A DNA stretch of 13,060 nucleotides from JBOGZD01 sp050697155 (GTDB lineage: Bacteria > Actinomycetota > Thermoleophilia > Solirubrobacterales > 70-9): contig JBOGZD010000081.1 of assembly GCA_050697155.1 (NCBI GenBank), positions 1 to 13,060 of the forward strand, in the 5' to 3' direction. Positions within the stretch are counted from its first letter, which is position 1, and each line of letters begins with the position of its first letter. Under the pieces are notes generated by a model. The model did not search any database and was not told the origin of the DNA. It worked only from the letters and a program-made list of their open reading frames with translations. Position numbers and translations under genes: made by a program. This document shows positions 5,293 to 12,103 of the stretch, piece by piece.

Positions 5293-8088
5293 TCAGCCGG
5301 TGCGCAGGTCGCGCAGCACCCGGTGCAGGATGCCGCCGTTCTGGTAGTAGCGGACCTCGTTCGGGGTGTCGAGCCGCACCGTGGCATCGAACTCCACCGG
5401 GTCGCCGCCGTCGCGACGGGCGCTCACACCAACCGACTTCGCCTCCCCGTTCTCGAGGTCGCCGACGTCGAAGGTCTCCTCGCCCGTGAGCCCTAGCGAC
5501 TCCGCCGACTCGCCGTCGGCGAACTGCAGCGGCAGCACACCCATACCGATCAGGTTCGAGCGGTGGATGCGCTCGAAGCTCTCCGCGATCACCGCTCGGA
5601 CGCCGAGCAAGGCGGTCCCCTTCGCCGCCCAGTCGCGCGACGACCCCGAGCCGTACTCCTTGCCGGCGAGCACGACCAGCGGCAGCCCCTCCTCGGCGTA
5701 GGCCATCGCCGCCCCGTAGATCGTCGTCTCCTCGCCGCCGGGGAAGCGCCGGGTAAAGCCGCCCTCGCGCTCGACCAGCTGATTGCGCAGGCGCACGTTG
5801 GCGAACGTGCCGCGGATCATCACCTCGTGGTTGCCGCGCCTTGACCCGTAGGAGTTGAAGTCGCGCGGCTCGACCCCGTTCTCGATCAGCCAGCGCCCGG
5901 CCGGGCTGTCCTTCTTGATCGCGCCGGCGGGCGAGATGTGGTCGGTGGTGACGCTGTCGCCGAGCACGGCCAGCACCCGGGCGCCGGAGATCGGCTCGAT
6001 CGGCTGCGGCTCGGGGTCCATCTCCTCGAAGAACGCGGGCTTGCGCACGTAGGTGGAGTCGGGCCACGTGTAGCGATCGCCCTCGGGCGTGTCGAGCTCG
6101 CGCCAGCGATCGTCGCCGGTGAAGACGTCGGCGTAGCTCTTGGTGAACATGTCGGAGCGGATCGCGTCATCGACCGCCCCCTTCACCTCCTCCGAGGACG
6201 GCCAGATGTCGCTCAGGTGGACCGGGTTGCCGTCGGCGTCCTCGCCGAGCGGCTCGGAGGTCAGGTCGAGGTCCATGCGGCCGGCGAGCGCGTAGGCGAC
6301 GCACAGTGGCGGCGAGGCGAGGTAGTTGTTGCGCACGTCCTGCTGGATCCGGCCCTCGAAGTTGCGGTTTCCGGAGAGCACCGAGCAGACGACCAGGTCG
6401 TTCCCGTTCACGGCCTCGGAGATCGCCTCCGGCAGCGGCCCCGAGTTGCCGATGCACGTGGTGCACCCGTAGCCGACCAGGTTGAAGCCGAGCCGGTCGA
6501 GGTACTCGGTCAGGTCCGACTGGTCGAGGTAGTCGGTGACCACGTTCGAGCCCGGGGCGAGCGAGGTCTTCACCCACGGCTTGCTCTCGAGCCCGCGCTC
6601 GACCGCCTTGCGCGCCAGCAGCCCGGCGCCGATCATCACCGTCGGGTTCGAGGTGTTGGTGCAGCTGGTGATCGCTGCGATCACCACGCGGCCGTGGTCG
6701 ATGTCGGTCTCGGTCCCGTCCTCGAGCGTCACCGAGACCGGCTCGGCGGTGCGCTCCTCGACCACGGTGCCGCCGGCGTGGCGCGGCTTGCCGCGATCGT
6801 CGTTGTGCTGCTCGCCCGGCGGGTCCGATGCCGGAAACGTGCCGGCGACCGCCTCGTCGTAGCCGTTGCCGAGGCTCTCGGCGGCCTCGGGGTCGAACTC
6901 CTTCAGCGACTCGAGGAACGCCCCCTTGGCGTCGGCGAGCGCGATCCGGTCCTGGGGTCGCTTCGGCCCCGCGATCGACGGCTCGACCTCCCCCAGGTCG
7001 AGCTCGAGCGTCTCGGAGAAGGTCGGGTCGTCGGAGTCCTGGTCGTGGAAGAGCCCCTGCTCGCGGGCGTAGGCGTCGACGAGCTCGATCAGCTCGGTCG
7101 GCCGGCCGGTGAACTCGAGGTAGCGAAGCGTCTCGCTGTCGACCGGGAAGATCGCGCAGGTCGAGCCGAACTCCGGCGACATGTTGCCGATCGTCGCCCG
7201 GTCGGCGAGCCCGAGCGTGTGCAGGCCGGGGCCGAAGAACTCGACGAACTTGCCCACCACCCCGCGCTCGCGCAGCATCTCGGTGACCGTGAGCACGAGG
7301 TCGGTCGCGGTCGAGCCCTCGGGCAGCTCGCCGTCGAGCTTGAAGCCGACCACCTGCGGCAGCAGCATCGAGATCGGCTGCCCGAGCATCGCCGCCTCGG
7401 CCTCGATCCCGCCGACCCCCCAGCCGAGCACGCCGAGGCCGTTGATCATCGTCGTATGCGAGTCGGTCCCGACGAGGGTGTCGGGATAGGCCTGGGTGGT
7501 CCCGTCGACCTCGCGCCGGAAGACGACCTGGCCGAGGTACTCGAGGTTGACCTGGTGGCAGATGCCGGTCGCCGGCGGGACGACGCGGAAGTTGTCGAAC
7601 GCCTGCTGGCCCCAGCGCAGGAACGCATACCGCTCGCCGTTGCGCTCGTAGTCGCGGTCGGCGTTGATGTCGAAGGCGCGCGCGTTGCCGAACGCGTCGA
7701 CCTGGACCGAGTGGTCGATGATCAGGTCGACCGGCACCTGCGGGTTGATCTGGGCCGCATCGGAGCCGAGCTCCTCGATCGCGTCGCGCATCGCCGCCAG
7801 GTCGACGATCGCGGGCACCCCGGTGAAGTCCTGCATCAGCACGCGCGCCGGCTGGAAGGGGATCTCCTCGGCCGGCTCGGCCTTCGCATCCCAGCTCGCG
7901 ATCGTCTCGACGTCCTTTGCGGTGACCGCGTCGCCGTCCTCGAGCCGCAGCGCGTTCTCGAGCAGGACCTTGAGCGAGTACGGAAGCCTCGCGACGTCGA
8001 GCCTCCGCTGCAGCACGTCGAGGCGGTAGATCTCGTAATCACGCCCCGAGACGTTGAGAGTGTCCTTGGCGCCGAAGCTGTCGCTCAT
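5293..8088 (-). CDS. acnA: Aconitate hydratase A
   Basis: 931-aa monomeric [4Fe-4S] enzyme converting citrate to isocitrate through cis-aconitate in the TCA cycle (cytoplasm). It begins SFGAKDTLNVSGRDYEIYRL, the usual AcnA/IRP1 opening. Cluster ligands are visible as Cys476 (in AITSCTNTSNP) and Cys542/Cys545 (in GYGCTTCIGNSG); their 66- and 3-residue spacing is that of E. coli AcnA. Swivel-domain blocks GDSVTTDHISPAGA, SRRGNHEVMIRGTFAN and GSGSSRDWAAKG are intact. A hydrophilic linker of about 40 residues with FPASDPPGEQ precedes the cysteines, a feature I associate with actinobacterial AcnA. Start: the frame extends to an ATG at 8145, but that codon sits in the stem of the hairpin at 8126-8182 and the family N-terminus begins at the ATG at 8088, preceded by a close GAGG. 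A weak GATACT could be a -10 just upstream. It is 96 bp downstream of the SDR gene, beyond a hairpin, so it is probably its own transcription unit. Confidence 0.97.
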   Translation of the reverse strand: MSDSFGAKDTLNVSGRDYEIYRLDVLQRRLDVARLPYSLKVLLENALRLEDGDAVTAKDVETIASWDAKAEPAEEIPFQPARVLMQDFTGVPAIVDLAAMRDAIEELGSDAAQINPQVPVDLIIDHSVQVDAFGNARAFDINADRDYERNGERYAFLRWGQQAFDNFRVVPPATGICHQVNLEYLGQVVFRREVDGTTQAYPDTLVGTDSHTTMINGLGVLGWGVGGIEAEAAMLGQPISMLLPQVVGFKLDGELPEGSTATDLVLTVTEMLRERGVVGKFVEFFGPGLHTLGLADRATIGNMSPEFGSTCAIFPVDSETLRYLEFTGRPTELIELVDAYAREQGLFHDQDSDDPTFSETLELDLGEVEPSIAGPKRPQDRIALADAKGAFLESLKEFDPEAAESLGNGYDEAVAGTFPASDPPGEQHNDDRGKPRHAGGTVVEERTAEPVSVTLEDGTETDIDHGRVVIAAITSCTNTSNPTVMIGAGLLARKAVERGLESKPWVKTSLAPGSNVVTDYLDQSDLTEYLDRLGFNLVGYGCTTCIGNSGPLPEAISEAVNGNDLVVCSVLSGNRNFEGRIQQDVRNNYLASPPLCVAYALAGRMDLDLTSEPLGEDADGNPVHLSDIWPSSEEVKGAVDDAIRSDMFTKSYADVFTGDDRWRELDTPEGDRYTWPDSTYVRKPAFFEEMDPEPQPIEPISGARVLAVLGDSVTTDHISPAGAIKKDSPAGRWLIENGVEPRDFNSYGSRRGNHEVMIRGTFANVRLRNQLVEREGGFTRRFPGGEETTIYGAAMAYAEEGLPLVVLAGKEYGSGSSRDWAAKGTALLGVRAVIAESFERIHRSNLIGMGVLPLQFADGESAESLGLTGEETFDVGDLENGEAKSVGVSARRDGGDPVEFDATVRLDTPNEVRYYQNGGILHRVLRDLRTG

Positions 8089-8125
8089 TACCTCAGTATC
8101 CAACTTCCCAATCGCCGAACCACTT

Positions 8126-8182
8126 CCGCGGCTCTTACCCGGCATCCCGCCATCGAGTCGTGGCCGGGCGTCAGAGCCGCGG
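8126..8182 (-). terminator. Bipartite hairpin between SDR gene and acnA
   Basis: Perfect 10-bp arms CCGCGGCTCT (8126-8135) and AGAGCCGCGG (8173-8182) enclose a second perfect stem, CCCGGC (8138-8143) with GCCGGG (8163-8168). On the minus strand it begins 2 bp after the SDR stop codon and ends 37 bp before the acnA start. It probably terminates or attenuates the upstream SDR operon. It carries no U-tract, so a factor-dependent stop, a processing site or partial read-through into acnA are all possible. Confidence 0.65.
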
Positions 8183-8184
8183 GC

Positions 8185-8922
8185 TCAGTAGAAGCGCCCA
8201 GCGATCCGGGGGCGGCGATGGGCGAAGTTGGCGCCCACCCGCTGGGCGATCGGGGCGACCTCGACCTCGGCCCGGTCGCGCTCGATCGCGGCGGCGACCC
8301 CCTCCCCGACCTCCTCCGGCGAGCTCGTGCCGAACAGGCCGGGGTTCGCGCCCCCGCGGGCGAACATCCCCGCGTCGCGGATGAAGCCGGGCGAGACGAC
8401 CGAAACCCCGACCCCGTCGCGGGCGAGATCCTTGCGCAGCCCGAGTCCGAACGTGCGCAGGCCCGCCTTGGTCGCCGAGTAGAGCGACGAGCGGGCGTTG
8501 ACCGCCTTCGCGGCCAGCGACGCGATCAGAACCACGTGGCCCGAGCCGCGCTCGCGCATCGGCCCGCTCGCGGCGCGCGCCATCCGGATCGGCGCCTCGA
8601 GGTTCACCCGCACGAGGTCGGCGATCTGCTCCGGCCCGACCTCGCGAAACCGTCCGGGGGTGCCGAGGCCCGCGTTGGCGACCAGCACGTCGAGCTCACC
8701 GGCCTCGGCGACCACCCGTTCCGCGGCGCCCTCCTCGGCGAGGTCGGCGACGATCGTGCGGTGGCCCTCGCCGGGGAGCGACGCGGCCAGGTCGGCCAGC
8801 TCGTCCGGCTTGCGCGAGCTCAGCACCAGGGTCGCCCCACGGCCGGCGAGCGCCGCGGCGATCGCCCGCCCGAGGCCGCCGGTGGCGCCGGTGAGCAGGA
8901 CCGTCTTGCCGTCGAGGTTCAC
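8185..8922 (-). CDS. Short-chain dehydrogenase/reductase (SDR), paralogue 1
   Basis: 245-aa classical SDR, an NAD(P)-dependent oxidoreductase of the Rossmann fold. The glycine motif TGATGGLG is at residues 11-18, NAG at 83-85, and the catalytic set is Ser135, Tyr148 and Lys152 (YSATK). The SSRKP just after beta-2 (35-39) places basic residues where NADP(H)-preferring SDRs hold the 2'-phosphate. Start: GTG at 8922 with GGGGAG about 7 nt upstream. It lies 41 bp downstream of a second SDR gene and is strongly similar to it, so it is a tandem duplicate; the shared GEGHR(T/A)IVADLAEEGAA block is nearly identical. Compared with paralogue 2 it has a shorter C-terminus, ending at RIAGRFY. Substrate cannot be deduced. 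Confidence 0.9.
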   Translation of the reverse strand: MNLDGKTVLLTGATGGLGRAIAAALAGRGATLVLSSRKPDELADLAASLPGEGHRTIVADLAEEGAAERVVAEAGELDVLVANAGLGTPGRFREVGPEQIADLVRVNLEAPIRMARAASGPMRERGSGHVVLIASLAAKAVNARSSLYSATKAGLRTFGLGLRKDLARDGVGVSVVSPGFIRDAGMFARGGANPGLFGTSSPEEVGEGVAAAIERDRAEVEVAPIAQRVGANFAHRRPRIAGRFY

Positions 8923-8963
8923 TCAGCGCTCCCCGGCCACGACCTGATGCCCCGTGCGCGGCA

Positions 8964-9761
8964 CTAGCGCTTGTCGGTCTGGCCGCGGGCGACGTCGTCG
9001 GCGACCTTTGCCGCCCGCGCCCCGGCGATGCGGCTCGAGAGCTCGGGCGCATTGATCGCGAACCGCGCGAGCACGCGCTGGCGCAGGGGAGCGACCTTGA
9101 TCTCAGCTCGATCACGCTGGATCGCGTTCACCACGGCGCGCGCGACCTGCTCCGGCGTGCCTGAGCCGATCTCGCGGGGGGGCCTCACGCCTGAGTCGGC
9201 GAACATCCCAGCGTTCCGGATCGTCCCGGGGCTGATCACGGAAACGCCGACGCCGGTACCGCGCAGGTCGTCGCGCAGACACAGCGCGAACCCCCGGAGC
9301 CCGAACTTGGTCGCCGCATACAGCGAGGCGCGGGCTGTGGCCACCTGACCGGAGATCGAGGAGACGAAGACCAGGTGGCCCGTGCCGCGCTCGGTCAGCG
9401 TCGGGACGAGCTCCCGAGCCATCCGCACCGGGGACTCGAGGTTGACGCGGAGCGCTCGGCCGATCTCCTGCTGGCCGAAGCCGTCGAGCCGCCCGGAGGC
9501 GGGCAGCCCGGCGTTGGCGACCAGCACGTCGAGGTCGCCTGCCTCCTCCAGCAGGCGCAGGGCAGCGCCTTCCTCGGCGAGGTCGGCGACGATCGCCCGG
9601 TGGCCCTCGCCCGGCAGCGAGGCGGCGAGCTCGTCGAGCTCCTGCGGCTTGCGCGAGCTGAGCACGACCGAGGCCCCACCTGCTGCGAGAGCAAGCGCGA
9701 CCGCCCGGCCGAGGCCGCCGGTGGCCCCGGTGAGCAGCGCCGTTCGCCCCCGCAGTTCCAC
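8964..9761 (-). CDS. Short-chain dehydrogenase/reductase (SDR), paralogue 2
   Basis: 265-aa classical SDR with TGATGGLG (residues 11-18), NAG (83-85), Ser135 and YAATK (Tyr148, Lys152), so the catalytic set is complete. SSRKP after beta-2 suggests NADP(H). It is aligned residue for residue with paralogue 1 through most of the fold but carries a further C-terminal tail of about 20 residues (ARAAKVADDVARGQTDKR) rich in Ala, Asp and Lys. Start: GTG at 9761, preceded by TAAGG, whose TAA is the stop of the upstream gene; the 7-bp gap argues for translational coupling. The cluster order (GST-N protein, SDR 2, SDR 1) points to one operon. Substrate unknown; the family covers fatty acyl, steroid and quinone reductions, so I assign none. 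Confidence 0.9.
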   Translation of the reverse strand: MELRGRTALLTGATGGLGRAVALALAAGGASVVLSSRKPQELDELAASLPGEGHRAIVADLAEEGAALRLLEEAGDLDVLVANAGLPASGRLDGFGQQEIGRALRVNLESPVRMARELVPTLTERGTGHLVFVSSISGQVATARASLYAATKFGLRGFALCLRDDLRGTGVGVSVISPGTIRNAGMFADSGVRPPREIGSGTPEQVARAVVNAIQRDRAEIKVAPLRQRVLARFAINAPELSSRIAGARAAKVADDVARGQTDKR

Positions 9762-9768
9762 GGCGGCC

Positions 9769-10074
9769 TTAGGCGACCGTGGCCGAAGGGGCCGGGTTGC
9801 GCTCGGCCCACTCGACGATCCGCTGCGACTCGGTGATCACTTCGCCGTCGTCGGTCACCAGCACAGGAACCGTCCGCTGGCCCGAGATCCGCTCGACCTC
9901 CCGGCGCCCGTCGGTGACCAGGTGCATGAAGCGCGGGCCGATCCCGAGCCCCTGGACCTTGATCACTTCGGGATCGTGGCCGGCCTTCTTCAGCGCCGCA
10001 TGAGCGTTGTGGCAGGGGTGGCCGCGGGGTGGTCGCGGAGTCTGAATGGTCGTCCAGCAAACGTAGAGCTTCAT
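9769..10074 (-). CDS. Small thioredoxin-fold protein, GST N-terminal domain-like
   Basis: 101 aa starting MKLYVCWTT. It resembles the stand-alone glutathione S-transferase N-terminal/glutaredoxin-like domain proteins of actinobacteria: beta-1 with a Cys (KLYVC), a Pro-rich turn (TPRPPRGHPC), helix 1 (HNAHAALKKAGHDPEVIKV), then the cis-Pro strand TVPVLVTDDGEVITES and a terminal helix RIVEWAER. This TVPVL...ES layout is how GST-N domains bind a thiol cofactor. There is no C-terminal helical GST domain. Actinobacteria normally lack glutathione, so the real thiol (for example mycothiol or a protein thiol) is open. Start: ATG at 10074 with AGGGTGG just upstream; an in-frame GTG at 10083 would add MAA but removes the ribosome-binding site. 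It is the first gene of the SDR operon, and a TATAGG 11-16 bp upstream of the ATG is a plausible -10. Confidence 0.8.
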   Translation of the reverse strand: MKLYVCWTTIQTPRPPRGHPCHNAHAALKKAGHDPEVIKVQGLGIGPRFMHLVTDGRREVERISGQRTVPVLVTDDGEVITESQRIVEWAERNPAPSATVA

Positions 10075-10089
10075 CGCCGCCACCCTATA

Positions 10090-10107
10090 GCCTGGGCCAC
10101 GCCAGGC
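10090..10107. promoter_or_regulatory. Short palindrome beside the GST-N promoter
   Basis: GCCTGG (10090-10095) and CCAGGC (10102-10107) form a perfect 6-bp inverted repeat with a 6-bp spacer, abutting the minus-strand TATAGG (10090-10085). Its position just upstream of the putative -10 would suit an operator, but the arms are short and GC-rich and could be chance. Confidence 0.3.
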
Positions 10108-10168
10108 AGGCGGGGGCGAAGGGCCACGGGGAGGTTGTGAGAACTGTTACGAGAACGTGAGCATGCCT

Positions 10169-10197
10169 TTGCAAACGTCCGGGCGATCGTGTAGGCT
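10169..10197 (+). promoter_or_regulatory. Sigma70-type promoter for the riboswitch-controlled hydrolase
   Basis: TTGCAA (10169-10174) and TAGGCT (10192-10197) are separated by exactly 17 bp, a typical actinobacterial housekeeping layout (TAnnnT -10). Transcription would begin near 10204, about 17 nt before the riboswitch core, giving a leader of about 165 nt. Two GAGAAC direct repeats (10139-10144 and 10151-10156, 12 bp apart) lie upstream of the -35, where an activator could bind. Confidence 0.65.
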
Positions 10198-10214
10198 GCC
10201 GCGACTTCATAACC

Positions 10215-10360
10215 GGTAAAGCCGAATCCGGCGCCGCTCAGAGAAGGGGGCGCCAGGAGCGGGGGAACCAAACACAGGGGCTAACCCGCCGCGCTGCGGC
10301 GGGGGCGCAGGCTCTTTCAGCGCCAGCCCGACAGCTAACCCCGTAGGCCGACGAAAGGGA
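10215..10360 (+). promoter_or_regulatory. Cyclic di-AMP riboswitch (ydaO/yuaA class)
   Basis: The conserved blocks of the ydaO/yuaA aptamer appear in order: GCCGAATCC (10221-10229), GGGGGAACCAAA (10261-10272), GGGGCTAAC (10277-10285), and the near-invariant AGCCCGACAGCTAACCCC (10325-10342) followed by GTAGGC (10343-10348) with GACGAAAGGGA. GCC at 10221 and GGC at 10346 close P1. A GGCGCC stem (10230-10235 with 10249-10254) and a variable CCCGCCGC/GCGGCGGG hairpin (10285-10303, 3-nt loop) fit peripheral stems. Known function of the class: binds c-di-AMP and usually lowers expression of cell-wall hydrolase, osmolyte or K+ transport genes. The AAAGGG ribosome-binding site (10354-10359) lies just past P1 and no U-tract terminator is visible, so translational control is my inference. 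Confidence 0.93.
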
Positions 10361-10370
10361 CTGGTTCACG

Positions 10371-10940
10371 TTGACCTACACAACTAAGGCGAGACCGAGA
10401 AGGAAGCTCAGCGCCGCCCTCGGCCTCGCAACCGCCTCGGCGCTGATCGTCCTCCCCTCGTCGGCGGTCGCGGCGGGGAGCGGCGGAGTCGACACCACCG
10501 GCAGCGACGCGCCCCCCGCGGGCTCGCGGGCGAAGCTGGTGAACGGACAGGCGATCCCGCCCGCCGACGCCCCGCCCGAGGTGGTGGCGGCGATCGAGGC
10601 CGCCAACCGGATCGTCAAGGGTAAGGGCTACTGCCTCGGCGGCGGCCACCAGAAGTGGAACTCCCGCTGCTACGACTGCTCCGGCACGGTCAGCTACGCG
10701 CTGGGCAAGAAGGGCGCCGGGGTGCTCAAGTCCCCGATGCCCTCCGGCTCGTTCATGCGCTGGGAGCAGCGGGGCAAGGGCTCCTGGATCACGACCTACG
10801 CCAACCCGGGCCACATGTACGCGGTGATCGCCGGGCTGCGGCTCGACACCTCGAGCGTCCCTGGCAAGGGCCCCGGCTGGAGCAAGAAGCTGAAGACGAG
10901 CAACGGCCCGTTCAAGAAGCGCCATCCGGCAGGCTTCTAG
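10371..10940 (+). CDS. Secreted NlpC/P60-like cell-wall hydrolase
   Basis: 189 aa. A basic n-region (KARPRRK) and hydrophobic core to about residue 35 (ending SSAVAA) form a signal peptide. After a Gly/Ala/Pro linker, the C-terminal half has the compact NlpC/P60 cysteine-peptidase pattern: YDCSGTVSYAL with the nucleophile Cys103, and NPGHMYAVIAGLRLDTS with His148 as general base. The family cleaves peptide stems of peptidoglycan. Two further Cys (88, 100) close to the nucleophile could be structural. The closing HPAGF is typical of the actinobacterial subgroup I am reminded of. There is no LysM or SH3 binding domain. Start: TTG at 10371, about 11 nt after AAAGGG; there is no better ATG/GTG nearby. 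The c-di-AMP riboswitch directly upstream supports a cell-wall role, since this riboswitch class often precedes such hydrolases. Exact bond specificity unknown. Confidence 0.85.
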   Translation: MTYTTKARPRRKLSAALGLATASALIVLPSSAVAAGSGGVDTTGSDAPPAGSRAKLVNGQAIPPADAPPEVVAAIEAANRIVKGKGYCLGGGHQKWNSRCYDCSGTVSYALGKKGAGVLKSPMPSGSFMRWEQRGKGSWITTYANPGHMYAVIAGLRLDTSSVPGKGPGWSKKLKTSNGPFKKRHPAGF

Positions 10941-10995
10941 CCGCTTCAGATACTCGAATAGCCGACCTGCACACGGCCCGCCACAATGGCGGACC

Positions 10996-11763
10996 GTGCT
11001 TGTTCAGGGCAGGGAAGATCGCGGCGCATCCCGGCTGCGGCGCGGCCTGGCGCGGCTGGGCGACCATCCGGGCGTCCGCGCCGGGATGCGGCTGGGCACT
11101 CCGTACGCGGTGGCCGCGTTCCTGCTCGCGGTCTCGTTCGGGGTCCTCGCCGAGCCGCTGATGGGCACGGTGGCACCGATCGTGATGTCGGCGCTGCTGT
11201 TCGCGGGCTCGGCACAGTTCGCGGCCACCGCGGTGCTCGCCGCAGGGGGCGGGGCGGCGGCCGCGATCGCCGCCGGCGTGCTGCTCAACGCCCGCTACGG
11301 CCCGATGGGGATCGCGCTGGCGCCTTCGCTTCGCGGCGGGCGGCTGCGCCGCGCCGCGATCGGCCAGGCGATGATCGACTACTCGTGGGCGGCGGCCAGT
11401 CGCGGCGGCGGTCGCTTCGACCCCGCGTTCATGGTCGGCGCGACGCTGCCCGCCTATCCGGCCTGGGTCGGCGGCACCGCGCTCGGGGTGTTCGCCGGCG
11501 ACGCGATCGGCGACCCGGGATCGCTCGGGCTCGACGCCCTGTTCCCCGCCTTCTTCCTTGCCCTCCTGATCGAGGGCGAGTTTCGCGGCGCCCCGGGCGA
11601 GCCCCGCCCCCGGGCGCCGCTCGTAGTCGCGGCGCTCGGCTCGCTGATTGCGCTGGCGCTGATCCCGTTCACGCCCGCGGGCGTGCCGGTGATCGCAGCC
11701 TCGGCGGCGGCGCTGCTCGGCCTGCTGGGCGCCGCTAGTGCGTGGCGGAGCGAGCGCCGATGA
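10996..11763 (+). CDS. azlC: AzlC family branched-chain amino acid exporter, large subunit
   Basis: 255-aa integral membrane protein. After about 30 mostly hydrophilic residues come the AzlC-type blocks AVAAFLLAVSFGVLAEPL, IVMSALLFAGSAQFAATAVL (the FAGSAQF signature), a helix leading to LLNARYGPMGIALAP (LNxRYxxM signature), then a C-terminal hydrophobic hairpin (LIALALIPFTPAGVPVI). AzlC pairs with AzlD to export branched-chain amino acids or analogues (known for B. subtilis azlCD and the homologous C. glutamicum BrnFE). Start: GTG at 10996 with only a weak purine stretch upstream; ATG at 11086 (residue 31) is an alternative that keeps all helices. The stop overlaps the azlD start (ATGA). It begins 55 bp after the NlpC/P60-like gene with no clear terminator between, so read-through is possible. 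Confidence 0.88.
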   Translation: MLVQGREDRGASRLRRGLARLGDHPGVRAGMRLGTPYAVAAFLLAVSFGVLAEPLMGTVAPIVMSALLFAGSAQFAATAVLAAGGGAAAAIAAGVLLNARYGPMGIALAPSLRGGRLRRAAIGQAMIDYSWAAASRGGGRFDPAFMVGATLPAYPAWVGGTALGVFAGDAIGDPGSLGLDALFPAFFLALLIEGEFRGAPGEPRPRAPLVVAALGSLIALALIPFTPAGVPVIAASAAALLGLLGAASAWRSERR

Positions 11764-12074
11764 CCGACGTCTGGATCACGATCGGGGCGCTCGTGCTGGT
11801 GACCGCCGCGATCCGGGCCTCGGGGCCGGTGGCGCTCGGCGAGCGCGACCTGCCGCCGCGCCTGGTCGGGGTGATCGCGCTGCTCGCCCCGTCCCTGCTC
11901 GCGGCGCTGGTCGTGACCCAGACCGTCGGCGCGCCCGCGGGGGGCGAGCTCGAGCTCGACGCCAGGGTCGCCGGCGTCGCCGGCGCCGGCGCCGTGCTGC
12001 TCGGCGGCGCCTCGACGCTGCCGGCGGTCGCCCTGGCGGCGAGCGTCACCGCGGCGATCCGATTGGTGGCGTAG
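11760..12074 (+). CDS. azlD: AzlD family branched-chain amino acid exporter, small subunit
   Basis: 104-aa membrane protein starting MTDVWITIGALVLVTAAIRASGP, the standard AzlD opening with the conserved A-(I/L)-R in the first helix. It continues with LPPRLVGVIALLAPSLLAALVV, then two further hydrophobic stretches ending ASVTAAIRLVA. AzlD is the small partner required by AzlC. Start: the ATG at 11760 overlaps the azlC TGA (ATGA), a classic translational-coupling arrangement, with GGAG about 9 nt upstream; a longer GTG start at 11742 is less likely. It converges on the TetR gene 29 bp away. Only a minor 4-bp CCTG/CAGG hairpin lies between, so no clear terminator is seen. Confidence 0.88.
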   Translation: MTDVWITIGALVLVTAAIRASGPVALGERDLPPRLVGVIALLAPSLLAALVVTQTVGAPAGGELELDARVAGVAGAGAVLLGGASTLPAVALAASVTAAIRLVA

Positions 12075-12103
12075 CACCTGGATTCAGGCTCAGGCGGCCG
12101 CGC

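Noticed and set aside
4765..5387. Three overlapping minus-strand open frames of 131-189 codons through the repeat block
   Set aside because: Translations are Arg/Pro/Ala/Gly-rich with repeat-derived segments, no domain pattern and no good ribosome-binding site; they come from GC content and the 23-bp repeats.
5938..8967. 1009-codon plus-strand open frame opposite acnA
   Set aside because: It is the antisense shadow of acnA and part of the SDR gene; composition is Arg/Gly/Val/Asp-rich and acnA is unmistakable on the other strand.
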